From NCBI GenBank assembly GCA_035222895.1, contig JAVYIG010000096.1:310001-374000 (forward strand): 64,000 nt of DNA, in the 5' to 3' direction. The position numbers and the translations under genes are program-made. Origin of the DNA: Strongylocentrotus droebachiensis (lineage: Eukaryota; Echinodermata; Echinoidea; Camarodonta; Strongylocentrotidae). Positions 22,639 to 33,295 of this stretch are shown piece by piece. Below the pieces are notes generated by a model. That model saw nothing but the letters and a program-made list of their open reading frames with translations, was not told where the DNA came from and ran no database searches. Position 1 is the first letter of the stretch. Every line of letters starts with the position of its first letter.

Positions 22639-23579
22639 CTACAACCACTTTCTGCGAAGCTGAATTGAAACACGAAAAGAAAAAGAAATTCTGAGTGTGA
22701 TCGTGTATTTACTTGTTTTTATTATTACAACAGTAACAGAGCTTACTGTGATAGCCTTTCTTCTCCAGATTTCGTAATGAATAACTATTGGTAGTATGTT
22801 ATCAATTAAGACAAATTTAATGTCAGGTTTTCTATTATCATGATAATGTGTACACGCTCGTAAAATTGGTTGTATTTTATATATGTTGTATCGCTAAAAT
22901 GTAATATGATTTTGAGTTGCAGAAGAAATAAATTAAATTTAAATTCTATTCAATTGAATATTGTTGTTAGCATTTGGTTGCAATCAAAGGTCATTTTGTT
23001 AAGGTCAACTTTCGTTCATCATATACAGTCATTCCCGTTCCCTAAAACAATATTTGTATAATTTCCTGGTCATGCTGATCTGCAGAATACAAGTTTGTGA
23101 TTGTTTTGAGTGTGTGTTTATGTTTGTATACATTCATATATATTTAAATATTTATATATATATTGAATTGAATTGAATGTATTGCACGATAAACATATAA
23201 AAGTGAAACATAGAAAAGTAAAGTAGAATGCATAAAACACAAGAAATACAAAGCTAAATTATATGTTCAGGGCCATAGAAAAAGCAAATTGCTTACATAT
23301 TATACACTTAAAAAAAAAAAAAAAGTCATTTTGATTCCCATTTCATTTAATATAATTAATTATAGAAACTGTGTATAAAAACATAACCTGGTTTGGAATT
23401 TAACTATAAGAATGATTAGCACATAAGACGTGTTAAAAAATTATTTCATTCTTCGATGTTTGACTTTGTATTTATTTATCTTGCTGCACTCAAATGTTCC
23501 TTTTTGAAATGCTATTTCCTCTGCAACAGCCTACCAACCATAAAAACAGTAACACAATTCGCCGATTTAAGGGAGTCAA

Positions 23580-24110
23580 CCAACTAAACTGAAAACCCAT
23601 GAAACAAGTATTTACATAAGCTTCTCAAGCCTCATAACAAACTAAACTGACAAAGACAAAATCAATTTCATAAGCAAAATAGGACAAGTAATGCTAACAG
23701 AACTCGCTGAAAAAAATCAGAAGGCCCACGAGACTTAAATGATCGGTCTCGTGGACCGTCTGTCTAAAGGACGGTCGGTGTAACGGGCTGTCGGTCCCGT
23801 TGGTTGTCGGTCTTATGGGCTGTTGGTCGTGTGTGATGTTGGTATTATGTGATTATATCATTACCAAACAAACTGAAAACCAACTACACAAACCTTTACA
23901 AAATATTGTCAAGCCCCACAACAAACTAGACTTACAAAGGCAAAATAAACTGAACTCGCTGAAAAAAATGTCAGAAGGCCCGTGAGACTTATATGATCGG
24001 TCTCGTGGACTGTCTATCTAAAGAACGGTCAGTCTTAAGGGCTGTCGGTCTGATGGGCTGTCGGTATCGTGGGATCTCGGTCGTGTGGGCTTTCGTTCTC
24101 GCGGCTGTAG
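23580..24110. repeat. Direct repeat, about 253-bp period, with GGTCGGT motifs
   Basis: Two copies of a unit containing TGATCGGTCTCGTGGAC and TGTCGGT strings begin near 23720 and 23973. Similar TCGGTCTCATA-type strings recur near 48510-48840. No coding content is recognised. Confidence 0.65.
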
Positions 24111-24160
24111 CAGATATAAGCCTAAATATCCAAGCATATAAGAGAAACGTGATTTCTTAC

Positions 24161-24482
24161 CATTTCAAAGAAATAGATAACAGTTAACAAGAGAATGAGC
24201 CAGGTCCCGATCGAACCAAACAAAACCAAAGCGATCGGGTCCAAGTCTTCCTTCCACTTGGCCTCCCCATCAGCCAACCACGTGTAGTTGCCTTTTGGTA
24301 GATGTTTTTTAACATAGTACGGTGGAGGAATGATAAGGCTATGGACGTGTCAGGAAGAACAGCAGTGTAAGTTGGAGAAAGAACCGGAGCCAGTATTCGA
24401 TACGAAACGCGTTTGTCTTGTTCTTCAACATTAGACGAACTACAGGGTGGTTCAGTAACTCCTTACTGTCATCATTTTTAAG
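24161..24482 (-). CDS. TRPA exon 17 (S1 and S2), one-base insertion
   Basis: Acceptor GTTTCAG, donor GAAATG|GTAAGA. It opens with LKNDDSKELLNHPVVRLML, the TRPA pre-S1 signature, then S1 (YWLRFFLQLTLLFFL). That frame ends at TAG (24339-24341). The frame that continues, IIPPPYYVKKHLPKGNYTW and then S2 (FGSIGTWLILLLTVIYFF), is offset by one. The exon is 322 bases, and removing one gives 321, exactly 107 codons and phase 0 into exon 18. The extra base lies between about 24339 and 24355. Confidence 0.85.
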
Positions 24483-24995
24483 CTGAAACAAATGCAGAAT
24501 GATAATTCTAGAAGTGAAACTTGATAGTACATGTGTATCTGTCATTATCAATGATATGATTTTTCTGTAAATATATCATGATTTTCCCACAATTCAACAT
24601 GCTGGTAGCTTTTTTTGTCTACTGGAATCGCTCTGATATTCTATTAATAGGTATTGAGGGCATATTACATTTGTTGTTGCTGTTGTTGTCCTTTTTGGGG
24701 GAGGGGGCTCGTTTTGCTTCTGTCACTCACTAAAACCTACGAACAAAATAAAAATAGGGCCGTATCCTACTTATTCAGGTTTGACAAAAGGAAAACTAGT
24801 CTAAAGTCGTTGCGATCGAATTTCTTTCAAATACCTGATATTTTGGACAAAAAAGTAAAACCAGCGTCAGATTTAAATTTTGGTAGAATACAGTTAATCT
24901 CTCTGAAGAAAAAAAAATTATGATCTAGCATGTTTAGTGTTCGTTTCATGTTCATGTTGTCGTTTCTTATTTAACATATATTTTATAATTTGTAA

Positions 24996-25100
24996 AGATC
25001 CACCAGCCGCCCTAGGGTGTTCACATCATTCAAGGAATACATTTCTAACAGGAACCCATTTACTACAACTGGGTGGCGGGTTGCAAATGTAATAATGTTA
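24996..25100 (+). mobile_element. SINE fragment
   Basis: The body resembles the 14626-15303 unit (GTGTTCACATCATTCAAGG, then ACTGGGTGGCGGGTTGCAAA). Degenerate and partial, it ends close to the donor of exon 16. Confidence 0.5.
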
Positions 25101-25112
25101 TTCTCATCATAC

Positions 25113-25214
25113 CATGTGTTGCACAGGATGATTTTTGGAGCGGGATAATCGACCTTTGACACTGATCTTGGCATTAGGTTTCAATTTCCCATCGCTATTG
25201 AAGTTGGAAGAGAT
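25113..25214 (-). CDS. TRPA exon 16 (linker before S1)
   Basis: Acceptor TTATTTTAG, donor CACATG|GTATGA, phase 0 to 0, 34 codons. It encodes ISSNFNSDGKLKPNAKISVK and RLSRSKNHPVQHM. The donor lies about a dozen bases from a SINE remnant (24996-25100). Confidence 0.8.
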
Positions 25215-25301
25215 CTAAAATAATAAAACAATATTTAATATAGTGTTATGAATATGCAAATTTGCTTTTAATATTCATTTTTGCATGATCGTTACAATTA
25301 C

Positions 25302-25331
25302 GTTTGAATCCTCCATGGGCATTGCAGACAC
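25302..25331 (-). CDS. TRPA candidate microexon (30 bases)
   Basis: A pyrimidine-rich acceptor (TTTTTATTTTAG) is followed by ten codons (VSAMPMEDSN) and a donor AAC|GTAATT. It enters and leaves in phase 0, so it can be included or skipped without changing frame between exons 15 and 16. Support is splice-signal quality and phase only. Confidence 0.45.
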
Positions 25332-26047
25332 CTAAAATAAAAACAAGATGCACATTTTCTTTGAATATTCATGTCTTCATTTTTGTTAGAGATTGTTAAT
25401 AGAGTTAGATATGTACAACGAGTTTCAGGTTAATAATCGCCTTGTATTGAATCATGTCTTTCATGAGTTGATGTAAGGTGAGAAAATGTATGTTTTACTC
25501 TTCATAATTAGCCACAACAATAATTTCCCTGTGCTACATTAGAATATCCATCATGAGATAAATAAGCCTATACCAAAGGATTTAAGATGATTTTACTATT
25601 TCCGGGACGATATTCATCGATACTGGTATTAAAAAGGTTAATGTGGAACAAACAAGGCTGGAAACAAGTAATTCTCAAAATCAATCGTGTCGCAAAACGC
25701 AATCCCTTCGTCAATTGTTAACTATGGATTCATGCAAAATTGCAGGCTGGGCAGACAAACGACCGTGCAGATGCAAACAAAGTAACCGAAGTATTACATA
25801 AATGTTTGACTCGCCTTAACTTAACAATACTTCTTTAAATTCTATGTCTAAGCAGAACCTTTTGGCATAATTTAAGGACCCTTCCAATAATATACCAATC
25901 ATAATAATTCTCGTGTCAAACTCTCTGAAATGAAGTTTAGAATAATAAACAAATTCAAGCACATCAAGCGTAAAAAACTCCACAAATTCTAATAAAGTTA
26001 TCTTACGAAATTAAATATTCTAGAGAATATCATTCCGTGATTATTAC

Positions 26048-26145
26048 CTGTTCATCTTTCTTTTTGTCGTTATCACGTGATCCAGGGCTGAGTTTAGTCA
26101 TTTCCATATTATCATTACCTTTTCTCTGCTTTTTCGACCGATCGT
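26048..26145 (-). CDS. TRPA exon 15 (charged linker)
   Basis: The acceptor is weak (CACCGGAG) but the phase fits; donor GAACAG|GTAATA is good. It encodes a Lys/Asp-rich linker (DDRSKKQRKGNDN, MTKLSPGSRDNDKKKDEQ). The open frame also extends upstream of the chosen acceptor, so the exact start is less certain. Confidence 0.65.
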
Positions 26146-26463
26146 CTCCGGTGTCAGAATTTGAAAAAGATAAATAACAAATTGTTTAACTTTTCATGTG
26201 CCGCACAAATATTCTCCCTGTGCCACATTGTGTCTAGCATTGAATAGCCTATATCAACCATTTGAAGGCAAGATAATTTATCGATTCCGAGCGCAAAAAT
26301 AATATACATAAGTAATTAGATTTGTTTTACAAAGTAATCATTTCGTTAATTGGTGACTACTGTTTTTGTGCAAAATTACAAGTGCGGCAAATGAGCGATT
26401 GCATACCATCTGGGAAACCAAACAAAAAGGAATCTTTATTCAAAAGCACTTCATTGTTTAGAA

Positions 26464-28590
26464 TAGAGCTTTGGAAATCATGAATGAATTGATGCGTAAC
26501 AGGGCATTCCCAAAACTAGTGTGAAATATTTTCAACAGAGGATAAACAAAATGTACATTAATTAGAATTAGCTATGCCCATAATGTGAAGATATTTGTTG
26601 ACCCCTAGTAATCGATGTAAAATTCTGAACTGGAAATAATGAAGTTTCGTAGAAAGGCAACATTTTAAAGGAATAGTGTAACGTTTGTTCCAGTCTTGAA
26701 CATGTTCAGTTAAAATTGTAGCCCATTTCATTTCCGAAATCGGAACTTTAAGGATCTTTTCAACAGAAATTTGATGAACATATAGGCATACTTTGAAAAC
26801 CGTCTTTAAGTTATGCAATAACTCTTCTTGGGGTGTCTTGCTTTCAGCTTGGTGCTGTCGAATACCATCTTTCCATTCTTTTGGAAGTGCAGAGATTAAT
26901 AAGTAGTAGTCAAGAAAATGACATTGAACTTTATATTTTTGAATAAATGTTAAATGTGAATAAAATTTACCATGCTAATCCAACAAATGTCTTATACGAG
27001 TGATTTTAATATATATCCAATTGTGCTTAAATACAACATTACCACTTATTTTAATTAGATAGTTATTTCACAATACGCACCTATTCAACGCACTTAACAT
27101 TTCGTGTATAAAGTGGCTCCTTACATTGAATATGTTGTGGTCATCAAACTTTAAATTGCACAACTAAAACAAATCTTCCCCGAGATGATTCAAATAGTAT
27201 TCAAAACAGCATTTCGATTTAACTGTATTTTCTATATCAATCAATCGTTTTACCCATGCAGTTTTCAGTCCTTTAATAATTGAAGGAAGTTGTAACATTT
27301 TTAATCCACCTTGATTATAATCTCCAATACTTGTACGAAAGTTAATGTTATCTGGTTTTCCAATCCGTATATAGTAGTACATTTAAGACCGTCATTACTA
27401 CTGGGCCAGAAGGGATTAGACCACACAGCGAGGTCACTGACATGTGGCTATCTCATTAACTCAGCTCTCAACTAACATAAGAAAAAGAGGATCATGGGGG
27501 ACCAACAGGCACCGATTGGGGAAGTTTTCTATATATAGGGAGCAAGTAGCTATACAAGTAGGACAGTGGGGCTTTAAATAATTAATTTAGTGCAAAAATT
27601 CTTCTGGCGGCTTTGGGAGAACGGATACAAGATATACTAATTGAGAAATGCCTAGCGACTTTAATACAGTGATTTTCCCTATAGGGGTTACATTTTTTCA
27701 ATTTTGGTAAGTTTGGAGGAAAATTTAATTCAAAGATATCATCAAGATTAATAGAAAAATACACTCCTAGCAGTTTATAGGGTCCATTGAAATATCTAAG
27801 TCCAGAGAAGGATATGTCGGGAGGGTGGGCTTTGTAGTACCCAAGAGCTACTATTTCTGATTTGTTCTGGTTAATGCATAGTCCTGAAGAAAAAAAATGG
27901 TCTAAGATATACATGATAACTTTAAGCGAAGCGACGTCGTTTAAATAAAACGTTGTGTCATCAGCATATGGATTAAGCTTAATTTCTGTACCATTCACTC
28001 TGATGCCTTTAACATCATTATCTCTCCTTATCCATATACTCCTTATTTCATTACAAATTATATACAGAAGGGGGCTTAAAGGGCAGCCTTATCTAACACC
28101 ACGTCTAATTGGAAACAAATTAAAAGCATGGCCGTTGTTGAACACACATGAATAAATATCAGTATACATCATTTTCACCCAGGATATCTAATCTAAAATT
28201 GAAGTATTTCAAAGCTTGAAACATAAAGGAGACCATTCTAATTTATCGAAAGCCTTTTCAATATCAACCATTAACATGAAACTGGGAATATCATGGTCAT
28301 TTGTTAATTCAATCATGTCTAAAGCCAAACGAATGTTCTCTCCAATGTACCGACCATGTAAAAACCTGTTTGGTCACTACTAATAATACCCGATAGGACT
28401 TTCCGTAGTCTCAGAGCTAAACTTTTAGCAAGAAGTTTGTAATCTGTGTTCAATACAGAGATAGGTCTCCAATTCTTTAAAAACAATGGATTTTGATCCT
28501 TATTGGGAATAAGGTTGATAATACCTCTTCTCTGATCCAACGATAATTTACCCTGTACAAATGAATAATTGAAACTATTCAGCATGCTTT
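26464..28590 (-). mobile_element. Decayed Tx1/L1-type LINE (reverse transcriptase)
   Basis: Several minus-strand ORF pieces belong to one element. 28319-28585 carries the RT start (KNWRPISVLNTDYKLLAKSL, SSDQTGF), 27582-27998 the catalytic box PYADDTTFYL, 27164-27382 a later stretch (GGLKMLQLPS), and 26558-26818 the C-terminal LSTKLHYFQFRILHRLLGVN motif of L1-like ORF2. Frameshifts and stops separate the pieces, and an unrelated repeat (27385-27575) is inserted in the middle. Endonuclease and 5' parts are absent. It lies in the intron between exons 14 and 15. Confidence 0.82.
27385..27575 (+). repeat. Dispersed repeat inserted in the LINE
   Basis: Contains GGGATTAGACCACACAGCG and AGAGGATCATGGGGG. 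Copies occur at 37735-37930 (same strand) and 57990-58200 (opposite strand). Class unknown, SINE-like length. Confidence 0.7.
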
Positions 28591-28974
28591 GTCATAAATC
28601 TCGGAAGAAAAATTTATGAAATTCACAAGGAAATCCAGCTGTACCTGCGGTGTCTTTATTTTTTTAAAGGGCGTGTTTTCACAAAAAGTCGGGTAATGCG
28701 ACCACCCAGCCCGAAGCGATGACCCAATAATTCCAATTTCCAAGTAATCAAAGATAAACACGATCGCAAAGACTTTCTAAAAATCAGCTTAGGGAAATAT
28801 CTAATAACCATTTGCATCAGCTACTGAAATATACAAACTGGACAATGATGTATTACACATAGCGTACTCCAAAAATAAGTTCTCTGTGATGTAAAATAGA
28901 GCTTAGTATTTTCCATGTCGTTGATTTTTCGAAAGTCTTAAGGTAAGGTGATTCATTAATTGTGTTATAACTAC

Positions 28975-29100
28975 CGTCCTTCATCCAATCTGAGTACCAG
29001 TCCTCTAGTAATTCAAAGTCAACGTTGATCTGATCATCTTTAGTATCGCTTTGATTTTTTACTTTGGTGATGAACTTATCCAGTACAAACTTGCCGACAC
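28975..29100 (-). CDS. TRPA exon 14 (pre-S1 linker)
   Basis: Acceptor GATTTTTACAG, donor GACG|GTAGTT, phase 1 to 1. It encodes VGKFVLDKFITKVKNQSDT and VDFELLEDWYSDWMK, equivalent to the conserved linker after the ankyrin domain. A SINE sits about 40 bases upstream of its acceptor (29141-29334). Confidence 0.87.
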
Positions 29101-29140
29101 CTGTAAAAATCACACAAATGATGATAGTTTAATCATTGGT

Positions 29141-29334
29141 TTACCTGACTGCTTAGACATGTGCATTTATACGCTTGTAAGTAAGCAACCAGGAAACCGA
29201 CTGTTTAAAGTTCTCTCCGAGGGACTCGGTAATAATAAATGCATTACCAAAGGGCGTGACGCATTAACTCGGCTTCGTACCCGTAACCTCCCGGTTACCA
29301 GACCACTGCTCTACCGCTGAGCCATCGTGGTTCC
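29141..29334 (-). mobile_element. tRNA-derived SINE, family 1
   Basis: Minus-strand copy: the head reads GATGGCTCAGCGGTAGAGCA, with a decayed B box, and the tail finishes against TTTACCTGACTGCTTAGA on the plus strand. It sits close to the acceptor of exon 14. Confidence 0.83.
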
Positions 29335-29933
29335 TAATGATATGCAAAGTGTTGACGTAGTCTACATACATTAAGAACCTTAAAACAGATCCATATAATT
29401 TCTTTCCTTACGTTACTGAGCCTTTGATTTTCATTAGAATAGGCTCGAACTGTCCGTAAAGGAAAGATACAACGTTCTAAAGATGCTAACAAGTTTTTAG
29501 AACGTTCACGTCCAAAGAAAAAGGTTAAATACTTAAAGATGAAGTTGAGTTCTGGTCATGCGATTGCATTGTGAAAGAAACGGTGTGGAACCGACCAGAA
29601 AAGGTTGATCATCTAGCATATAAGAATTTGTGTGCATTGCAAGGTTCTGGAATCATCAAAATGATAAGAAATTTGGCCAAGTCTTGGTAAAGTTACAAAC
29701 AATTGCACATAAAGATGTATATGGGACTACACGAACACGTGGCGTAAAAAGCCGGCCCCCGATTTTTACCATGTAACATGCATATTTAGAATATGAAGGC
29801 GTTTGAAGAGCCGTGCTTTTCAGGGAACATGTCTTAACTGATGTTCTTCCACACTTGCATAATAAGAATGAGTAATGCTCACAAATTATTTTTCACCTCT
29901 TCCCAGAACTCAACCTTCTCTTTAAATCACTAC

Positions 29934-30061
29934 CTGGCATAGAGCTGATGAGTTTCCTCATAGGCGTCATCTTGGGTCCTCCGTTGGTTCCTGCGTTTCC
30001 TGTTGCATTCGTCATAAGTTTCCGCCAATTATCTTGATCGAGCAACGTTACGGCAATCATC
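29934..30061 (-). CDS. TRPA exon 13 (end of ankyrin domain)
   Basis: Acceptor TTGTTAAAG, donor CCAG|GTAGTG, phase 2 to 1. It encodes MIAVTLLDQDNWRKLM, a Gly/Asn-rich segment, then TPMRKLISSMP. The SSMP motif matches the place in TRPA proteins where the ankyrin stack gives way to the linker. Confidence 0.88.
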
Positions 30062-30170
30062 CTTTAACAAAAAATACATTTTCAAAGAAAATGCATTCAT
30101 TTTCTACCAATACCATCATTCAAAAATGAATACTTATTTCCAGTTTTATTTTATACTCTTTCGACGTTAA

Positions 30171-30668
30171 AGGTAATACAAAGTTTGGGGAATTTTTGAA
30201 AATTGGGTGGATAGTGATTCTTTACAATTTTGATATTTGTGGATGCCCCTGTGGATGTATTAAAAGCACAATAAATATTAGCCCCTAAGACACTTCTGCT
30301 TTCGAGAAAATTGAATATAAAAATTTACCGGTGCTCCCGGTAAATTTTAAATTTCAAGTAGCGCCTACGGCCGTACATTGGTAGCTGTGACCATGAAATC
30401 CCAGAATATGTAGTTGTGATATATAATTTTTAAAACGAGAATAGGTAATCGGTTGATTTTAGTCAAGAAACGCTGTTTTATAGCTTAATTTATATCTTGA
30501 CCTTGAGAGGGAGCTATACAACATAAAGAGTTTATTATTTACAATTTCATAACTTTAGACTCGATTTCAACCGCGACAACATTCACTGAATATTGTAGGA
30601 TCGCATATGCTCCCAATATGTTCATTTGAACCAAATTCATGACCCCATACCAAAACTGTGTATTACCT
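30171..30668. mobile_element. TTAA-flanked MITE, copy 2
   Basis: 498 bases, inverted relative to the copy at 10919-11421 and clearly homologous over its length. It is flanked by TTAA at 30167-30170 and 30669-30672; TIR AGGTAATACAAAGTTTGG. It lies in the intron between exons 12 and 13. Confidence 0.8.
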
Positions 30669-31341
30669 TTAAAGTACCCATTATAAATATAAATGAATAA
30701 TACAAATAAAATATCGAAGGTTCTGAATTACCCAAGTTCTGAATGACACATATTATGACACAAATCTCATTCCTGTTGTACATGAGACGTTATTTGGCTG
30801 ACGTTGGAGTACGTCAGCGACTAGCCTGATCTTTGACGCTTGATGTCGGAGTGTAATGAAAGTGAAAAATGCAAACCTAGCAAGATTACGGTTTTATTTG
30901 CGCAGGTAATAGCGGAGGTGACATAAGGGCATTATCACAATTCTTATATTTCAATTAAATTATAACAAAAAAAAATTAGTCACAAATGAAAGAGCACTTG
31001 TAAGATTACATGTTACATTAAAAGCGATACCGAACTGATGAACTTTCTGCCCTAGCGTAATGATTACTCCAAAGCGCCATCTCATCGCCATCTCAGGGCA
31101 CAAGATGGGCTTCTCTATCATTAGCGGTTATTTGGGTCATTTGTACCATGTACTAACTACGAACTGAGGATCGTTTCACGAAACTGTCATAGGTTCGCCG
31201 ACATCACATTGAAAAGTAAAGTTTGATACACGCGTTTCAATAGGATGTCGTCGAACTTGTACTTTGAACGGTTTCATGAAACAATGCCTAGGTCTATTGA
31301 AACAGGAAAAACTCAATCAAATCAAATCTGTATAGGCTTAC

Positions 31342-31496
31342 TCGTGCCCATTGTCTATGGCATGGTCTAAGCAATTCAGACCATTCACGTCACAATGAAG
31401 AAACCCTATCTTCACTTGAGCCTCTTTTAGCATCTCCAAGAGCAGTTTAACGATGTAGATATTCCCTGTTTGGCAGGCATACATGAGCGGTGTCAT
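31342..31496 (-). CDS. TRPA exon 12 (ankyrin)
   Basis: Acceptor TTAACATTAG, donor CACGA|GTAAGC, phase 0 to 2. It completes the turn begun in exon 11 with MTPLMYACQTGNIYIVKLLL, followed by NGLNCLDHAIDNGHE. Confidence 0.9.
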
Positions 31497-31539
31497 CTAA
31501 TGTTAAGAAAACAATCATACAATATTTTAATATAAGGAT

Positions 31540-31825
31540 GTGGAGGAAACGTGGTCTAGTGTATACGTTACCGGACTGTGTGTGCTTTCACACGGTTCGC
31601 GGTTCGAGTCCCGCAGTGGCACTAATGTCCTTTGATAAGACATTAATCTACATTTGCCACACTCAACCCGGGTGAGGTAACTGGGTACCTGGAGGAGAAC
31701 CATTTAATTGGAATGCTAGAGCGCCATGATGGCAGCTATGCTACAGACGGAGTAATTTGTGTGGAGCGCCAGGAGGGTCAAATCCGACATACATGAGCGC
31801 TTTACAAGAACCCACTGTTATTAGT
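31540..31825 (+). mobile_element. tRNA-derived SINE, family 3
   Basis: B box GGTTCGAGTCCCGCAGTGG near 31600, a body with CATTAATCTACATTTGCCAC, and a tail ending in GAGCGCTTTACAAGAACC. Its tRNA-like head is related to the unit duplicated at 14626-15303. Confidence 0.7.
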
Positions 31826-31924
31826 ATTATCATTTGAGGATATTATCTCAATATCTCAAAGGAACAGATGCCCCGCAAAAGCGTCTTCAGCTTGCTAAAA
31901 TTGCTAAGATCTCAAAGCTTCGTT

Positions 31925-32020
31925 AAGACTTCTTTCTTTCTCTTTCTCTTTCTCTCTGTCTGTCTTTCTCTCTCTCTCTCTCTGTATCCATTCCTCTTCT
32001 TCCTCATTCTTCTCTCTTTC
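31925..32020. repeat. (TC)n microsatellite
   Basis: TTTCTC and TCTCTC runs in the intron upstream of exon 12. Confidence 0.95.
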
Positions 32021-32930
32021 TGTGCTTCATCATGAAAATATTGATACTACTACTACTGCTATAAAGAGTAATAATAAAAATAATAATAATAACTAGACTT
32101 GCATTTGTCACTTGACAAATTGTGTGATACGTGATCAAATTTACATAATGAAGAACGTATTTGCACGATTTCATCTCATTGTATGCAACGCTCCTCCAGT
32201 ATTGTGCTATCTATATGTCAAGTTTTAACTTCGGAGCATTAATCACTATGGATAACTTGGAATATAGATTGAGCCAATATGACCTTTGACCCTCATTTAC
32301 ATGAGGTATGGAGCGTTTTTGTAAATAACTGTCAATTTATGCAATGATCTTTGTATGTTTTTCTACAAGTTTATCAAATTTCAAGTGCATATCCTGTATG
32401 GTTAGTGAGATAGTATTGAACAATTAAATGTTTGACCTTTGAACCCCATTACAATATTCAAAACAATATTTTGGTGATTTACCGTGTTTGCAATGCAATG
32501 AAATGAACCCTTATTCTGGTCTACAGGTCTGCACAATTTCCAGTACGTACCATGTAAGGTTATTGAGATACTATGCCAGGCGCGTACGCCCCCCTTCATT
32601 TTTGTATGTGTGTGTTTTGGAGGGTAAGAAAAAAACTTTCCTCTTTTCTTTTTTCTTTTTTTTTAATTAAAAAAATAAAATAAAATTATGCTAATAGATG
32701 ACCTTAAAAAGGTGACCTTACCCCCCCCCCCCAAACGAAACGAAATGTCGATCGGTCAAATTTTCAAATTTCGGGACCCCTCTCAGAAAGAAAAAATATG
32801 ACCTCTTACTCACCCCACCCCCCCCCCCCCCCTGAAAAATGCATGGCCCTACAGAGAAACTTTTCCCGTTGGGGATTGGGGAAAAATGCAATGAATCATT
32901 GATAATTGTATTTTCTTTGTTTATTTGTGT

Positions 32931-33295
32931 GTGTGGAGGCGTCGACGTACCGTAGCGCCCGCTGCGTACAGTCGTGATTTATTGGCTAAGCAATGGCCTC
33001 GTTACTGTGAGCCCCCGGGATCAAAACCGTGTCGATGTGCTAAATTAGTGCCCTTTTATGAGGCATTAATCCCAATTACTGTCAGTTATGACTTCATGAA
33101 GTAGGTCCCCTAGTTGATTAGCATAGTAGCACACACATGCTTTAGCAGTCACGCAAAACAAACACTCCCCAATTGTCATCTCAATAAAATCTGAGAGTGT
33201 ATACTAATATCTAGATCTATTAGGAATTAATCATTGTCAAAATCATTCAATAAATTGGGGTAAAAATAATTATTCCACCATTATGACCAACAGTG
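32931..33295 (+). mobile_element. tRNA-derived SINE, family 2 (full length)
   Basis: Head with GCTAAGCAATGGCCTC and a decayed B box (GGGATCAAAACC), a body with GGCATTAATCCCAATTACTG, and a long tail ending TTCAATAAATTGGGGT. Minus-strand copies with the same tail lie at 36190-36540 and 39755-40075, so the tail is part of the element. Confidence 0.75.
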
